This document shows, one piece after another, positions 44,131-52,545 of a DNA stretch of 64,000 nt. The DNA lies in the NCBI GenBank assembly GCA_030950365.1, contig JAUZRQ010000072.1, positions 1 to 64,000 of the forward strand. Reading direction: 5' to 3'. Source of the stretch: Candidatus Zhuqueibacterota bacterium. Its GTDB lineage: Bacteria; Zhuqueibacterota; Zhuqueibacteria; Zhuqueibacterales; Geothermadaptataceae. The notes below the pieces were generated by a model that saw only the letters and a program-made list of their open reading frames with translations, was not told the DNA's origin and did no database searches. Made by a program: the position numbers and the translations under genes. Numbering within the stretch: position 1 is the stretch's first letter; each line of letters begins with the position of its first letter.

Positions 44131-44736
44131 CTACTTTTTCGGTTCTCCGTCCTCGGGTTCTTTAACCACCACGGTGATTTTTTCCTCGGGCCGCTCTTCG
44201 ATCTGCGGCTGACGGATGTAGATGCTGGCGCGACTGATAAGCCAGAGCTCGGGCAGAATCTCACCCACAATTTCTCCATCATCGAACACGCGCACCACGG
44301 AGCTGGTGGAAACCACCACGGCGACGGCGTTGGTTTGTTTGCTCATGGCCGCAGCGGCGAAGTGCCGCGTGCCCAGTCCCAGCGGCAGGTCCACTCCCTC
44401 GCCCGAGGCCTCCAGATAGCGCGCTGCCGAAACCACCACGCCCTTGTCATCGATCACAAACGCGCCATCCAGTTGCGCCAGCTCTTTGACAGTTTCGCGA
44501 ATATCGGGGCTGTTGATGTGCTTGAGCTCCTCGGGATGACCGAAAAGTGGATCCAGAATCAACGGCCGCGACAGCCGCAATACATTCTCGGCATCTCCGA
44601 TGGTAAACAGAGTGCCGATTTTGCGGCCTTCCCGGCCTTCGCGTGCCAGCTCTACCGCCAGCTCCAGAACGCTGTTCAGCACTTCGGGATCAACCTGGCG
44701 CTCGGGGGTGCAAATTTGTTTGAATATGTTGGTCAT
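44131..44736 (-). CDS. Archaeal-type diadenylate cyclase (DAC/DisA_N domain)
   Basis: A 201-residue stand-alone cyclase expected to condense two ATP into c-di-AMP. It resembles archaeal DacZ: ELAREGREGRKIGTLFTIGD near residues 30-48, then RPLILDPLFGH, the catalytic DGA motif (D90-G91-A92 in LAQLDGAFVIDD) and GLGTRHFAAAAMSKQTNAVAVVVS. The second active-site motif normally reads R-H-R; here it is R124-H125-F126. There is no membrane helix, unlike CdaA. GGAAGGG precedes the ATG. The DHH phosphoesterase gene lies 17 bp upstream, placing synthesis and breakdown of the nucleotide in one operon. Confidence 0.8.
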   Translation of the reverse strand: MTNIFKQICTPERQVDPEVLNSVLELAVELAREGREGRKIGTLFTIGDAENVLRLSRPLILDPLFGHPEELKHINSPDIRETVKELAQLDGAFVIDDKGVVVSAARYLEASGEGVDLPLGLGTRHFAAAAMSKQTNAVAVVVSTSSVVRVFDDGEIVGEILPELWLISRASIYIRQPQIEERPEEKITVVVKEPEDGEPKK

Positions 44737-44753
44737 TTTGCCCTTCCCGGAGG

Positions 44754-45785
44754 TTATTCGATGAGCCGTTTCCAGGCACTATCTTTTTTATAACCCAGCG
44801 CCCGCAAATAGCGCTGATTGACCAGATGCTCGAGCCGGTGCCACTGCTGCGGGTTGTCGCCGTTGAACGGAATGCGCCCGCCGGCCATGGTGCCATGTCC
44901 GCCGCCGGTGCCGAAATGACCGATGATTTTTTTCAGCACGTTGCCGGCATGCGCTTTCGGATGGCTGGCCCGCAGAGACAGATACAATTGCTGGTTGAAG
45001 CGGCCTGTCGCCAGCGACCAGCCGATTCCAAAATGCCGCAACAGCAGATCGGCCACCTGCGAAATGATTTCCGGCGACTCCACCCTGCCCAGATGCACAT
45101 GCGCCAGATGCCGGAACGTACGCGCCTCACTCAGGGCGGTTTTTAGCGTCAAAAAATAGCTGTGCGGCAACTTAGGATTGGCGATCTTGGCGATTTTGCG
45201 CTTGTTCGCTTTGGGGTACACCTGCAGGTAAGCCTGCAGATCCTCATCGCGGGCGTCCCGGCCGAGTTCCTGAGTTTCGGTGCGGATGGCAAACGCAATG
45301 GCCGTGGCCACCGGCGCCGGGATGTCGATTTCCGCCGCGGCCAGGTACTCAAAAATCACCGTAGCACAGGCGCCGTATCCCATCCGGATGTCGACAAATG
45401 GAGCCTCCACGGGGTCGGTGACCTCGTGATGATCGATGACAATGATCGGCTTCACATCCGACGGCAGCGAGTGATTGCCGAAAGACGGCTGCGTGTCCAG
45501 CAGGGCGATGGATCTATGCCGTTTCCAGCGCAGTTTGCTGGTGTGGGTCATGGTGATTTTGAGCTGCTGCACCATAGCGCGGTTTTCCGCCCGCGTAATG
45601 AGACCGCCGTAACCGATGCGCGTGCGGATGTTGTAGCGCTGGTGCAACAGGTGCGCAAACGCAAAGGCGCTGGCAATGGCATCCGGATCAGGATAATCGT
45701 GGATCATGATGAGCAGGGTGCGGCATCCTGCCAGCACCCGATCCAGCTCCGTGAGCTTTTCGGCGGTTATCGATTTTTCTCCCAT
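44754..45785 (-). CDS. DHH/DHHA1 phosphoesterase (c-di-AMP/pApA or nanoRNA type)
   Basis: A 343-residue manganese-dependent phosphoesterase. Motif I HDYPDPDAIAS (29-39), LLDTQPS near 95, the DHH motif VIDHHEV near 118, and DHHA1 glycine motif GGGHGTMAGG near 302 are present. The family includes NrnA/DhhP-type enzymes that degrade pApA, c-di-AMP, short RNAs or PAP; lack of PAS/GGDEF and membrane segments excludes GdpP. Being directly upstream of a diadenylate cyclase makes c-di-AMP turnover the best guess. Its first 19 bases overlap the 3' end of the preceding secreted-protein gene. Confidence 0.82.
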   Translation of the reverse strand: MGEKSITAEKLTELDRVLAGCRTLLIMIHDYPDPDAIASAFAFAHLLHQRYNIRTRIGYGGLITRAENRAMVQQLKITMTHTSKLRWKRHRSIALLDTQPSFGNHSLPSDVKPIIVIDHHEVTDPVEAPFVDIRMGYGACATVIFEYLAAAEIDIPAPVATAIAFAIRTETQELGRDARDEDLQAYLQVYPKANKRKIAKIANPKLPHSYFLTLKTALSEARTFRHLAHVHLGRVESPEIISQVADLLLRHFGIGWSLATGRFNQQLYLSLRASHPKAHAGNVLKKIIGHFGTGGGHGTMAGGRIPFNGDNPQQWHRLEHLVNQRYLRALGYKKDSAWKRLIE

Positions 45786-46621
45786 ACCACCCTGGCCGAT
45801 TCAATATGCTGAGTTACGGAATACGCCCGACCGACACGAAACCGGAACGTTTTGTAGACTCCGGATTCACCCGCACGGAGAATCAGCGCGTATTCGCCTT
45901 CCGGAAAATCGGCGATTTTGACTCGCAGATAGTCCTGCCGCGAGTACTCGCCGACGTACAGTCGGTACTGCTCGTGCCTGACCGTTCTCCCAGACGAATC
46001 CAGCAAGTCAGCATTCATGGTCACAAAAGTGTCCGGCACTTCGCTGTGAATTTCGTAGTAGAGATAAAAATCATCCCGCATGGGATTCAGTGTCGGCCAG
46101 AGAATCGCATCAAACGGCGGCACCCCGATCCGCGGGTAGGCCACCGGCACCAGATCGCTGATTCGGATGGGTCGCTCACTATTCGGGTTTAATTGTAGAG
46201 CAAATTTTTCAGAAGTCCAAATGATTTCTTGTTCATTTTTTAGGATTAACTGGATATGATATCGGCCGGCGCGAACCTGAAAAAAGTTCGATGTCTGGAT
46301 CGGGAAGCGGCTGAGGTGGTCCGGAATGGGTTTAAGGTAAACTTTTTGCTGCTTCCGCTGCAGCACTCCCTGGTTGGCATCCAGCAGTTGAAGCTCTAGT
46401 TGCAAAGCCGGGCGGTCTTGCAGCTCCCGCGCCGCGATCCAGGCATCGGGAAACGCCACGTACACGTCCACATGCCAGAGCGAATTGCCGCGGATGTATT
46501 GTGCAATGAATACATGCGGATGGGGTTCAACAGGAATCGAAGGAAAGGCCGGGGTGTAGAACCAGGCCAGACCCAGCAACGTCAGCAACCACCCTTTGAT
46601 CCAGGCATGAGCTCGCAGCAT
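45767..46621 (-). CDS. Secreted beta-rich protein of unknown function
   Basis: A 284-residue protein with a signal peptide (WLLTLLGLAWFYTPAFPS region). The body looks like two beta-sandwich domains: VDVYVAFPDAWIAARELQDRP...YHIQLILKNEQ and ILWPTLNPMRDDFYLYYEIHSE...GEYALILRAGES. The plan recalls the N-terminal half of GWxTD-domain proteins of FCB bacteria, but the GWxTD motif itself is not visible. ATG 46621 has GGGGAGG 8 nt upstream. It overlaps the DHH gene by 19 bp, so it is probably in the c-di-AMP operon. Confidence 0.6.
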   Translation of the reverse strand: MLRAHAWIKGWLLTLLGLAWFYTPAFPSIPVEPHPHVFIAQYIRGNSLWHVDVYVAFPDAWIAARELQDRPALQLELQLLDANQGVLQRKQQKVYLKPIPDHLSRFPIQTSNFFQVRAGRYHIQLILKNEQEIIWTSEKFALQLNPNSERPIRISDLVPVAYPRIGVPPFDAILWPTLNPMRDDFYLYYEIHSEVPDTFVTMNADLLDSSGRTVRHEQYRLYVGEYSRQDYLRVKIADFPEGEYALILRAGESGVYKTFRFRVGRAYSVTQHIESARVVWEKNR

Positions 46622-46666
46622 GGCAATCACCTCCCCTACCGTTCCTGATTTCGTGGTTCAGTGAAA

Positions 46667-46704
46667 TTGGGCCGGGCCGTCACCAGCCGGCCGGCCCGGC
46701 CCAA
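46667..46704 (-). terminator. GC-rich hairpin downstream of degP
   Basis: Perfect arms ttgggccgggcc (46667-46678) and ggcccggcccaa (46693-46704) lie 9 bp past the degP stop, between it and the next operon. No long T-run follows, so it is a probable but not classical terminator. Confidence 0.5.
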
Positions 46705-46712
46705 AACCTCAA

Positions 46713-48245
46713 TCATTCCACTTCAAAGGCAATAAAGATATTCGCGCCACGTTGTTTGACGTAGAGCAGAATCGTGTCGCCGGACTGAACGTCCGCGACC
46801 ACGCGCTCGAAATCGCGCACGTTCTTGACCCGCTTGCGGTTAACGCGTTTGATGAGCGCGCCTTCAGTCAGGCCGGCTTCGCGCGCGTTGCTGTTCGGCC
46901 GCACGCGCACCACCACCACGCCCGATTCGGACGGGTCCAGATTGTACATGCGTGCCAGGTCGCGACTGAGGTTGGCCACCTGGAAGCCGAGTTTGTCATA
47001 CAGATTCTCGGATTTGCGCGCCGGTTCTTTCGTTTCATCCGGCAGCTCGCCAAGCTCCACCGTGATGGTCTTCTTCTTGCCATCGCGGATGATGGTCAGC
47101 TCCACTTCCGTTCCTGGTGCGCGGCTGGCAATGTCCTTGCTCAATTGCACAACATCCTCGACTTTCTTGCCATCCAGCTCGATGATCACATCCTGCACTT
47201 GCAGACCGGCTTTGTCTGCCGGGCTGTCTTCCACGACCTCGGCTACGATTACACCTTCTTTAGCCGGCAGGTCGAGCGCCTTCACCAGGTCCTCAGTCAC
47301 ATTTTGGATCCTGACACCCAGCCAGCCACGGATGACTTTGCCATGCTTGATGAGCGCGTCCATGACCTGTCGCGCCATGTTAATGGGCACGGCGAAACCG
47401 ATACCCTGAAAACCGCCGGTCTCCGTGGCGATAGCGGTATTGATGCCCACCAGCTCACCCTTAAGGTTGATCAGCGCGCCGCCGGAGTTGCCGGGATTGA
47501 TGGCCGCATCAGTCTGGATGAAATCTTCATAATCGGCCAGGCCCACATTGCTGCGCCCTTTGGCGCTGACGATGCCGGCGGTCACGGTGTGGTCGAGATT
47601 GGCGCTCAGCGGACTGCCGATGGCCAGCACCCATTCGCCCACGCGCAGCTTATCGGAATTGCCCATTTTGATCGGCTTTAGATGGTCGCCTTTGATGCGC
47701 AGCACCGCCAGATCGGTCTTTGGATCCGTCCCCACGATTTCGGCATCCACGCGCTTGCCTCCCAGAAGCATTACTTTGACTTTGTCCGCGCCGCGCACCA
47801 CGTGGTTGTTGGTCAGGATATAGCCATCTTTGCTGACGATGACGCCCGATCCCATGCCGCGCAAAATCCGTTTTTCATCACCTTGTTGCGGCGGTCCAAA
47901 GAAGCGGAACCAGAATTCATCGCCGAAGAATTCACGGAACGGATTATCGAAAAACGGCGATGCATAGGGGGACGTGCGATGCGTCCGGATCTCTTTTTGA
48001 GTAAAAACCGTCACCACGCTTGGATTGGCTTCTTCGGCGACTTTGGTGAATAGCTCATTGAGATTGGCCAGAAAATCCTGTGGGTCACCGCTGGTGGTTT
48101 TTGGTGCGGTCACCTTTTCTGTGGGATTTTCTGTATTGGAAGCCATGCCATTCGGTGACAGTCCGAGCTGGCCGGTCACGAATGCCCCCAGAATGATGCC
48201 GGTAAGGAGTAGCAGCAGGCTCCATGCGATACGCTTTTTATTCAT
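46713..48245 (-). CDS. degP: Periplasmic serine protease DegP/HtrA (Do family)
   Basis: A 510-residue envelope quality-control protease. An N-terminal hydrophobic signal/anchor (WSLLLLLTGIILGAFV) precedes a trypsin-like domain with the triad His in LTNNHVVRGAD, Asp in DPKTDLAVLRI and Ser in NPGNSGGAL. Two PDZ domains follow, the first with RGWLGVRIQNVTEDLVKAL and GVIVAEVVEDSPADKAGLQ, the second with GVVVVRVRPNSNAREAGL. Length and two PDZ domains match DegP/DegQ. TAGGAGG precedes the ATG. It begins a run of minus-strand protein-quality genes reaching 56384. Confidence 0.94.
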   Translation of the reverse strand: MNKKRIAWSLLLLLTGIILGAFVTGQLGLSPNGMASNTENPTEKVTAPKTTSGDPQDFLANLNELFTKVAEEANPSVVTVFTQKEIRTHRTSPYASPFFDNPFREFFGDEFWFRFFGPPQQGDEKRILRGMGSGVIVSKDGYILTNNHVVRGADKVKVMLLGGKRVDAEIVGTDPKTDLAVLRIKGDHLKPIKMGNSDKLRVGEWVLAIGSPLSANLDHTVTAGIVSAKGRSNVGLADYEDFIQTDAAINPGNSGGALINLKGELVGINTAIATETGGFQGIGFAVPINMARQVMDALIKHGKVIRGWLGVRIQNVTEDLVKALDLPAKEGVIVAEVVEDSPADKAGLQVQDVIIELDGKKVEDVVQLSKDIASRAPGTEVELTIIRDGKKKTITVELGELPDETKEPARKSENLYDKLGFQVANLSRDLARMYNLDPSESGVVVVRVRPNSNAREAGLTEGALIKRVNRKRVKNVRDFERVVADVQSGDTILLYVKQRGANIFIAFEVE

Positions 48246-48719
48246 CGTTCTATCCTCCTAACATAAATCGGTAAACTACGTCTTTGTTGGAAACCAAGAT
48301 CAGTCTAAACTCCTAAACTGCTAACTTGGCGAGAAGTTTCGAATGAAACATTCGAGGCCGGATTTTGTGGCATTTCGTATTAAAACAAATCCTGGTTCTT
48401 TTTCCTGAAAGTTATTAGCAAATGACGTTCCAGAGAAGGTTTTTTGTCTATCATCAATAAAATTAAATAAATGGGGTAGGTTGAAGCCAAAGATCGGAGA
48501 TTTGAAAATATGCCAGGATAGCAGAATTTTACGAGATATTCACTGGCAATCGGCAAAAATGGCAGGCCAGGAGGGTCGGAGATGAAGTGATGCGTTAAAA
48601 ATAAAAAACAGGCAACTGTTCAGGATGACGGGGGAGTGGAATATCTACTTGCTTGCAAAATGTTCTGGCTTTTGTACATAAGCGCCAGAAATAAAGAGCC
48701 TCTGTTCCGTCTTCTACCC

Positions 48720-48813
48720 GTCATCGCGAGGAGCGGAGTGACGAAGCGAGCCCTTTCACATATCTGCTTAGCGATCGCTACGCACTCGCTTTGCAGCGGC
48801 GGCTCGCGATGAC
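48720..48813. repeat. REP-like inverted repeat element
   Basis: The ends gtcatcgcgag (48720-48730) and ctcgcgatgac (48803-48813) are perfect complements; the interior holds gagcggagtgacgaagcgag and gcgatcgctacgc. The same cgtcat-cgcgag head occurs at 35018, suggesting one dispersed family. Confidence 0.6.
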
Positions 48814-48854
48814 AGGCCCGAATTTCATGAAACCAAAATCGCTGAATGGTTACA

Positions 48855-48889
48855 ATAAAAAGGCGAAGCTCCATCGGGAGCTTCGCCTT
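48855..48889 (-). terminator. Rho-independent terminator of hsp20
   Basis: Arms aaggcgaagctcc (48860-48872) and ggagcttcgcctt (48877-48889) with loop atcg; read on the minus strand it is followed by tttttatt. It lies 20 bp after the hsp20 stop. Confidence 0.85.
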
Positions 48890-48908
48890 GCTGTTGGGGA
48901 TGCCAGAA

Positions 48909-49355
48909 TTAGCTGATCTTGACCTCGATTTCTTTCGGCTTGGCCTCTTCAGCTTTGGGCAACGTGACCGTCAAAACGCCGTTTTCAAACTTCGCATCGA
49001 TCTTGTCCTCGAGGATGCGATTCGGCACCCGGAAGCTGCGCTCGAACATACCGAAGCTTCGTTCAACGCGATGGAAATTCACATCTTTATCTTCCCGGAC
49101 ATCTTTCTTCTCACCACGGATGGTCAGGATACCATCCTCATAGCTGACTTTGACATCGTCTTTCTTCAGACCGGGAAGTTCGACATGCAGATAGAAGTTG
49201 TCTTTATCTTCGCTGATATCGACCGCAGGGGTCCAACTGCCCTTGAAGAACGAGGTTTCACGAGTCACGTCGCCGAAAACATTGCTTACCAGGCGCTGCA
49301 TTTCATCCGCCATGTCAAGCAGTTCGCGAGCCGGATTCCAGCGAGTAAGCGTCAT
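48909..49355 (-). CDS. Small heat-shock protein Hsp20, copy 1
   Basis: A 148-residue alpha-crystallin-family holdase chaperone. The crystallin domain runs from WTPAVDISEDKDNFYLHVELPG to FENGVLTVTLPKAEEAKPKEIEVKIS (given by ends), with the conserved A/G-x-L motif as GVLTVTLPKA. ATG 49355 has AGGAGGT 9 nt upstream; an in-frame GTG at 49364 abuts the ribosome site and is unlikely. A terminator follows. A paralogue sits at 55911-56384. Confidence 0.93.
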   Translation of the reverse strand: MTLTRWNPARELLDMADEMQRLVSNVFGDVTRETSFFKGSWTPAVDISEDKDNFYLHVELPGLKKDDVKVSYEDGILTIRGEKKDVREDKDVNFHRVERSFGMFERSFRVPNRILEDKIDAKFENGVLTVTLPKAEEAKPKEIEVKIS

Positions 49356-49697
49356 GGCTAACACCTCCTTTCTTTTCTATTTTTTTGGGAAGCCGTTTCT
49401 TGCCGTTTCCGCTTTTATGCTTTAGCAAGCACTGTGCCAGATCGTAGAGTGGTTTTTAATTTAATGCGAAACAATGGGTTACGTTGATGGGTAAATACCC
49501 TATACCAATGGCAGACCCTGAAAATTCTGCACCAATGCCTGACATTCTTTCGATACCGAAATGCCAATCTTTCGCTTTTGTTTGCAGCTCTGTCAAAGTT
49601 AAAAAAACACCGGGCATCTTCAAGGTGCCCGGTGTTGGCAGGCCAACAAAACAGGTTTGCTATAAGCTAAGCATGAATAGAGTGCGATTTTCAATTG
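49356..49697. other. Intergenic region
   Basis: Presumed hsp20 promoter region and the terminator of the small membrane protein gene. No CIRCE element was found. An overlapping plus-strand frame (49484-49726) runs through the terminator and is not called. Confidence 0.4.
49601..49636 (-). terminator. Rho-independent terminator of the ftsH-ferritin-small ORF transcript
   Basis: Arms aacaccgggca (49606-49616) and tgcccggtgtt (49626-49636); on the minus strand the hairpin is followed by seven T. It ends the minus-strand transcript carrying the 57-residue protein. Confidence 0.85.
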
Positions 49698-49871
49698 TCA
49701 GGCCATTGCCCTACGGCGGCGTTTGAATAGCGATAGAAATGATGAAATCACCAGCAGCGCCACGGCCACTACGAACAGCGGCCAGGCAAAAATGAGCAAG
49801 CCTGCCAGAAAAAAGCCGAGCAACGGAAGCAGCACCATGGCCACCAGAAGCGGATGCGGTTTATGTGTCAT
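49698..49871 (-). CDS. Small membrane protein (57 residues)
   Basis: A short gene found by reading the minus strand: ATG at 49871, TGA at 49698-49700. It has a strong GGGGAGGG ribosome site about 7 nt upstream and a terminator about 60 bp downstream. The product has a short basic start (MTHKPHPLL), two hydrophobic stretches (VAMVLLPLLGFFLAGLLIFAW, VVAVALLVISSFLSLF; ends given) and a basic tail KRRRRAMA. It is 23 bp after the ferritin-like gene, so it is probably the last gene of the ftsH transcript. Small membrane proteins can tune FtsH, but that role here is speculation. Confidence 0.65.
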   Translation of the reverse strand: MTHKPHPLLVAMVLLPLLGFFLAGLLIFAWPLFVVAVALLVISSFLSLFKRRRRAMA

Positions 49872-49894
49872 TGCAGGTCCCTCCCCTTTTAGGA

Positions 49895-50386
49895 TTATCG
49901 TTCGATCGGTAACGGATTGAGCCGCGACAGGACATCCATCAATTGCTTGCGATGCAGCACCTCTTCCTCGCGAATGCGTTCCAAAAGCTCGCGGATGTCT
50001 TCGCGCTCGGCCTCTTGGGCCAGCGCACGCGCATTGAGATATTCGGTATATTCCTCCTTTTCCTCTTCCAGAATTTTCAGCAGGTCCAGGGTTGAAAGAG
50101 AATCCCCGGTTAGCCGTCGTGCTTTGACTTCGCCGCCGAGCTCACGAATTTTTTCGCGAAGCATCTCGGCGTGCCGCTGCTCGGCCTCGGCAATGTTCAG
50201 CAACTTCTGCCGCAAATGGTCGTATGGCACGTTCTCGCTTTGCTTCTTCAGTGCCTCGGCCAGGCCGATCTCCTCGGCATAATCCCGCTGCAATGCCTCC
50301 AACAGCTTGCGTTCGGCTTGTTGCTTGCTATCCAGATTTGAGGCCAGCTTCTGCCATCCCTGTTCCAGTTTTTCCAGCAGATTCAT
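49895..50386 (-). CDS. Ferritin-like (rubrerythrin-type) four-helix protein
   Basis: A 163-residue all-helical protein. Helix pairs carry di-iron type ligands: DYAEEIGLAE, IAEAEQRHAEML (E-x-x-H), EEEKEEYTEYLNARALAQEAERED and IREEEVLHRKQL (second E-x-x-H). This fits the ferritin-like superfamily rather than true rubrerythrin, since no rubredoxin cysteines exist. Its ATG overlaps the ftsH stop (50383-50386), implying coupled translation. Possible roles are iron or peroxide handling, or regulation of FtsH, none of which is demonstrated. Confidence 0.75.
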   Translation of the reverse strand: MNLLEKLEQGWQKLASNLDSKQQAERKLLEALQRDYAEEIGLAEALKKQSENVPYDHLRQKLLNIAEAEQRHAEMLREKIRELGGEVKARRLTGDSLSTLDLLKILEEEKEEYTEYLNARALAQEAEREDIRELLERIREEEVLHRKQLMDVLSRLNPLPIER

Positions 50387-52362
50387 GACGCTTCCTCCTC
50401 ATTGGTTTTATCCGCAACCGTCTCGGGCGCGCCAGTCTGAACCGGCCGCGCGTCTTTCGACGGCGTCAGCTTGGGCTGCGGCCCCAAAATGCGGATGATG
50501 TCGTCTTCGGTCAGGACTTCCTTTTCAAGCAGGGTACGAGCCATTTCTTCCAACCGGTCGCGTTTTTCGATCAGCAGGCGTTTGGCATCTTCATAGCATT
50601 TTTGGATGATCTCCAGCACCTCTTCGTCGATCATTTGCTCGATCTTCTCCGAGCGGCGGTGGATGCCAGGTGCCTGCCCCAGAAACCGGTCCTGCTGATG
50701 TTCGACCAACGACAGATTGGGTACGCGTTTGCTCATACCGTAAACCACGATCATCTCGCGCGCAATGCGCGTGGCCTTTTCCAGATCGTTGGAAGCGCCG
50801 GTGGAAATTTCACCGAACACGACTTCTTCGGCGGCGCGGCCGCCCAGAAGCCCTTTGATCTTGCCCAGCAGTTCGGTGCGCGACATCAAATAGCGATCTT
50901 CCAGTGGCGTTTGCAGGGTGTATCCCAGCGCGCCCATGCCGCGTGGAACGATCGAGACTTTTTGCACCGGATCGGCGCCCGGGGTGAAATGCCCGACGAT
51001 GGCGTGCCCGGATTCGTGGTAGGCCACAATCTGCCGCTCGTGCTCGTTGATGAGCTTATTCTTCTTCTCGAGCCCGGCAATCACCCGTTCGATGGCTTCC
51101 TGAAAATCTTCCATTTTGATTTTCTTGTGCCCTTTGCGCGAGGCCAGCAGCGCGGCCTCGTTGCACACATTGGCGATTTCCGCTCCGGCAAATCCCGGGG
51201 TTTGTGCCGCCAGTTTTTTCAAATCCACATCATCATCCAGCACCAGTTTGCGGGTGTGCACCTTGAAAATTGCAATCCGGCCGTTCAAATCCGGGCGATC
51301 CACCAGGATCTGCCGGTCGAAACGGCCCGGCCGCAACAGAGCCGGATCCAGCACATCCGGCCGGTTGGTGGCGCCCATGATGATGATGCCGATACTGGCA
51401 TCGAAGCCATCCATCTCCACCAGCAACTGGTTCAGCGTGTTCTCGCGCTCGTCGTGGCCGCCGAGATACACGCCGTGGCCGCGGCTCTTGCCGATGGCAT
51501 CGATCTCGTCGATGAAGATGATGCACGGCGCTTTCGCCTTGGCTTCGGCAAACAGGTCGCGCACCCGCGCGGCGCCGACGCCGACGAACATTTCCACGAA
51601 ATCCGAACCGCTCAGGCTGAAGAACGGCACTCCGGCTTCGCCCGCCACGGCGCGCGCCAGCAGGGTCTTGCCGGTCCCGGGCGGCCCCACCAGCAGCACG
51701 CCCTTCGGCAATTTGGCACCGAGCCGGGTGTACTTTTCCGGATGCTTCAGAAACTGCACGATTTCCTTGACCTCTTCCACCGCCTCATCGATGCCGGCCA
51801 CGTCTTTAAACGTGACTTTGTTTTTCGAATCCTCGGCATAGATTTTGGCTTTGTTCTTGCCGATGTTGAGCACCTGAGCGCTGCTGCCCATGCGCCGGAA
51901 GATAAATCCCCAGATGAGGAACAGGACAAAGAAGGGCAAAAGCCAGTTAAGGAAGAAATTTTTCAGCCAGTTGTCGGTAATGCGTCCGCGATAATCCACG
52001 CCGTGCGCCTGCAGGTCCGGAATCAGATCCTTGTCCTCCAGCCGCGTGACCACGAACTGGCGCTCGAGTTCGCGGTGATAGTCTTCCATGTTCAGCGCCC
52101 AGGGCGGCCGGCCGGTGACGGGAGAAAAATTCTTGTTTTGCCCCGAAGTGGTTGTGGTGCTATCCGCTACCTTCAGACGGCCGTAAATTTTCTCTGGCGT
52201 GATGATCACACTTTCGATTTTTCCGGCGGCGAGATAATCGCGGAACTGCTTATAGGAAATTTCTTTGGCAACGGGTCTGGAAAACATCAGCCATTGCAGG
52301 CTGAAGAGAATGGCCAGCGCAATGAGGTAGTAGTATATTGAAAATTTGGTGCGTTTTTCCAT
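50383..52362 (-). CDS. ftsH: ATP-dependent zinc metalloprotease FtsH
   Basis: A 659-residue membrane AAA+ protease. Two N-terminal helices ([18 protein letters not shown] and [20 protein letters not shown]) flank a periplasmic domain. Walker A is [10 protein letters not shown], Walker [13 protein letters not shown], the SRH region contains [19 protein letters not shown], and the zinc site is HESGH. The C-terminus is acidic. ATG 52362 has AGGAGG upstream; a 24-residue upstream extension lacks one. It overlaps the ferritin-like gene by four bases. Confidence 0.97.
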   Translation of the reverse strand: MEKRTKFSIYYYLIALAILFSLQWLMFSRPVAKEISYKQFRDYLAAGKIESVIITPEKIYGRLKVADSTTTTSGQNKNFSPVTGRPPWALNMEDYHRELERQFVVTRLEDKDLIPDLQAHGVDYRGRITDNWLKNFFLNWLLPFFVLFLIWGFIFRRMGSSAQVLNIGKNKAKIYAEDSKNKVTFKDVAGIDEAVEEVKEIVQFLKHPEKYTRLGAKLPKGVLLVGPPGTGKTLLARAVAGEAGVPFFSLSGSDFVEMFVGVGAARVRDLFAEAKAKAPCIIFIDEIDAIGKSRGHGVYLGGHDERENTLNQLLVEMDGFDASIGIIIMGATNRPDVLDPALLRPGRFDRQILVDRPDLNGRIAIFKVHTRKLVLDDDVDLKKLAAQTPGFAGAEIANVCNEAALLASRKGHKKIKMEDFQEAIERVIAGLEKKNKLINEHERQIVAYHESGHAIVGHFTPGADPVQKVSIVPRGMGALGYTLQTPLEDRYLMSRTELLGKIKGLLGGRAAEEVVFGEISTGASNDLEKATRIAREMIVVYGMSKRVPNLSLVEHQQDRFLGQAPGIHRRSEKIEQMIDEEVLEIIQKCYEDAKRLLIEKRDRLEEMARTLLEKEVLTEDDIIRILGPQPKLTPSKDARPVQTGAPETVADKTNEEEAS

Positions 52363-52508
52363 GGCAACCTCCTGTGAATCCCGCGGCGGCACGGCGGATG
52401 CAGATGCTGGGTCGATGCAGGGGCAGTCCGCCACGATGTGAAAACGATAATTTCAATGGAAATATGCTCAATTTTGTTCAGGGAAGCAACGCAAACCGGT
52501 CATGCCAT

Positions 52509-52545
52509 AAAAAAAGCAGAAGAGGTCAGGCGACCTCTTCTGCTT
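52509..52545 (-). terminator. Rho-independent terminator overlapping the clpB stop
   Basis: Arms aagcagaagaggtc (52514-52527) and gacctcttctgctt (52532-52545), loop aggc, then seven T on the minus strand. The clpB stop codon (52526-52528) lies inside the stem. Confidence 0.85.

Larger units (their letters stand above)
48246..48908. other. Intergenic region with REP-like element
   Basis: An AT-rich degP upstream region (48246-48600), a repeat at 48720-48813 and the hsp20 terminator at 48855-48889. No supported gene. Confidence 0.5.

Noticed and set aside
49484-49726. 80-residue plus-strand frame
   Set aside because: It runs through a minus-strand terminator and the 3' end of the small membrane protein gene, and has no ribosome site.
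50602-52341. 579-residue plus-strand open frame
   Set aside because: It is a shadow of ftsH, whose motifs are complete on the other strand.
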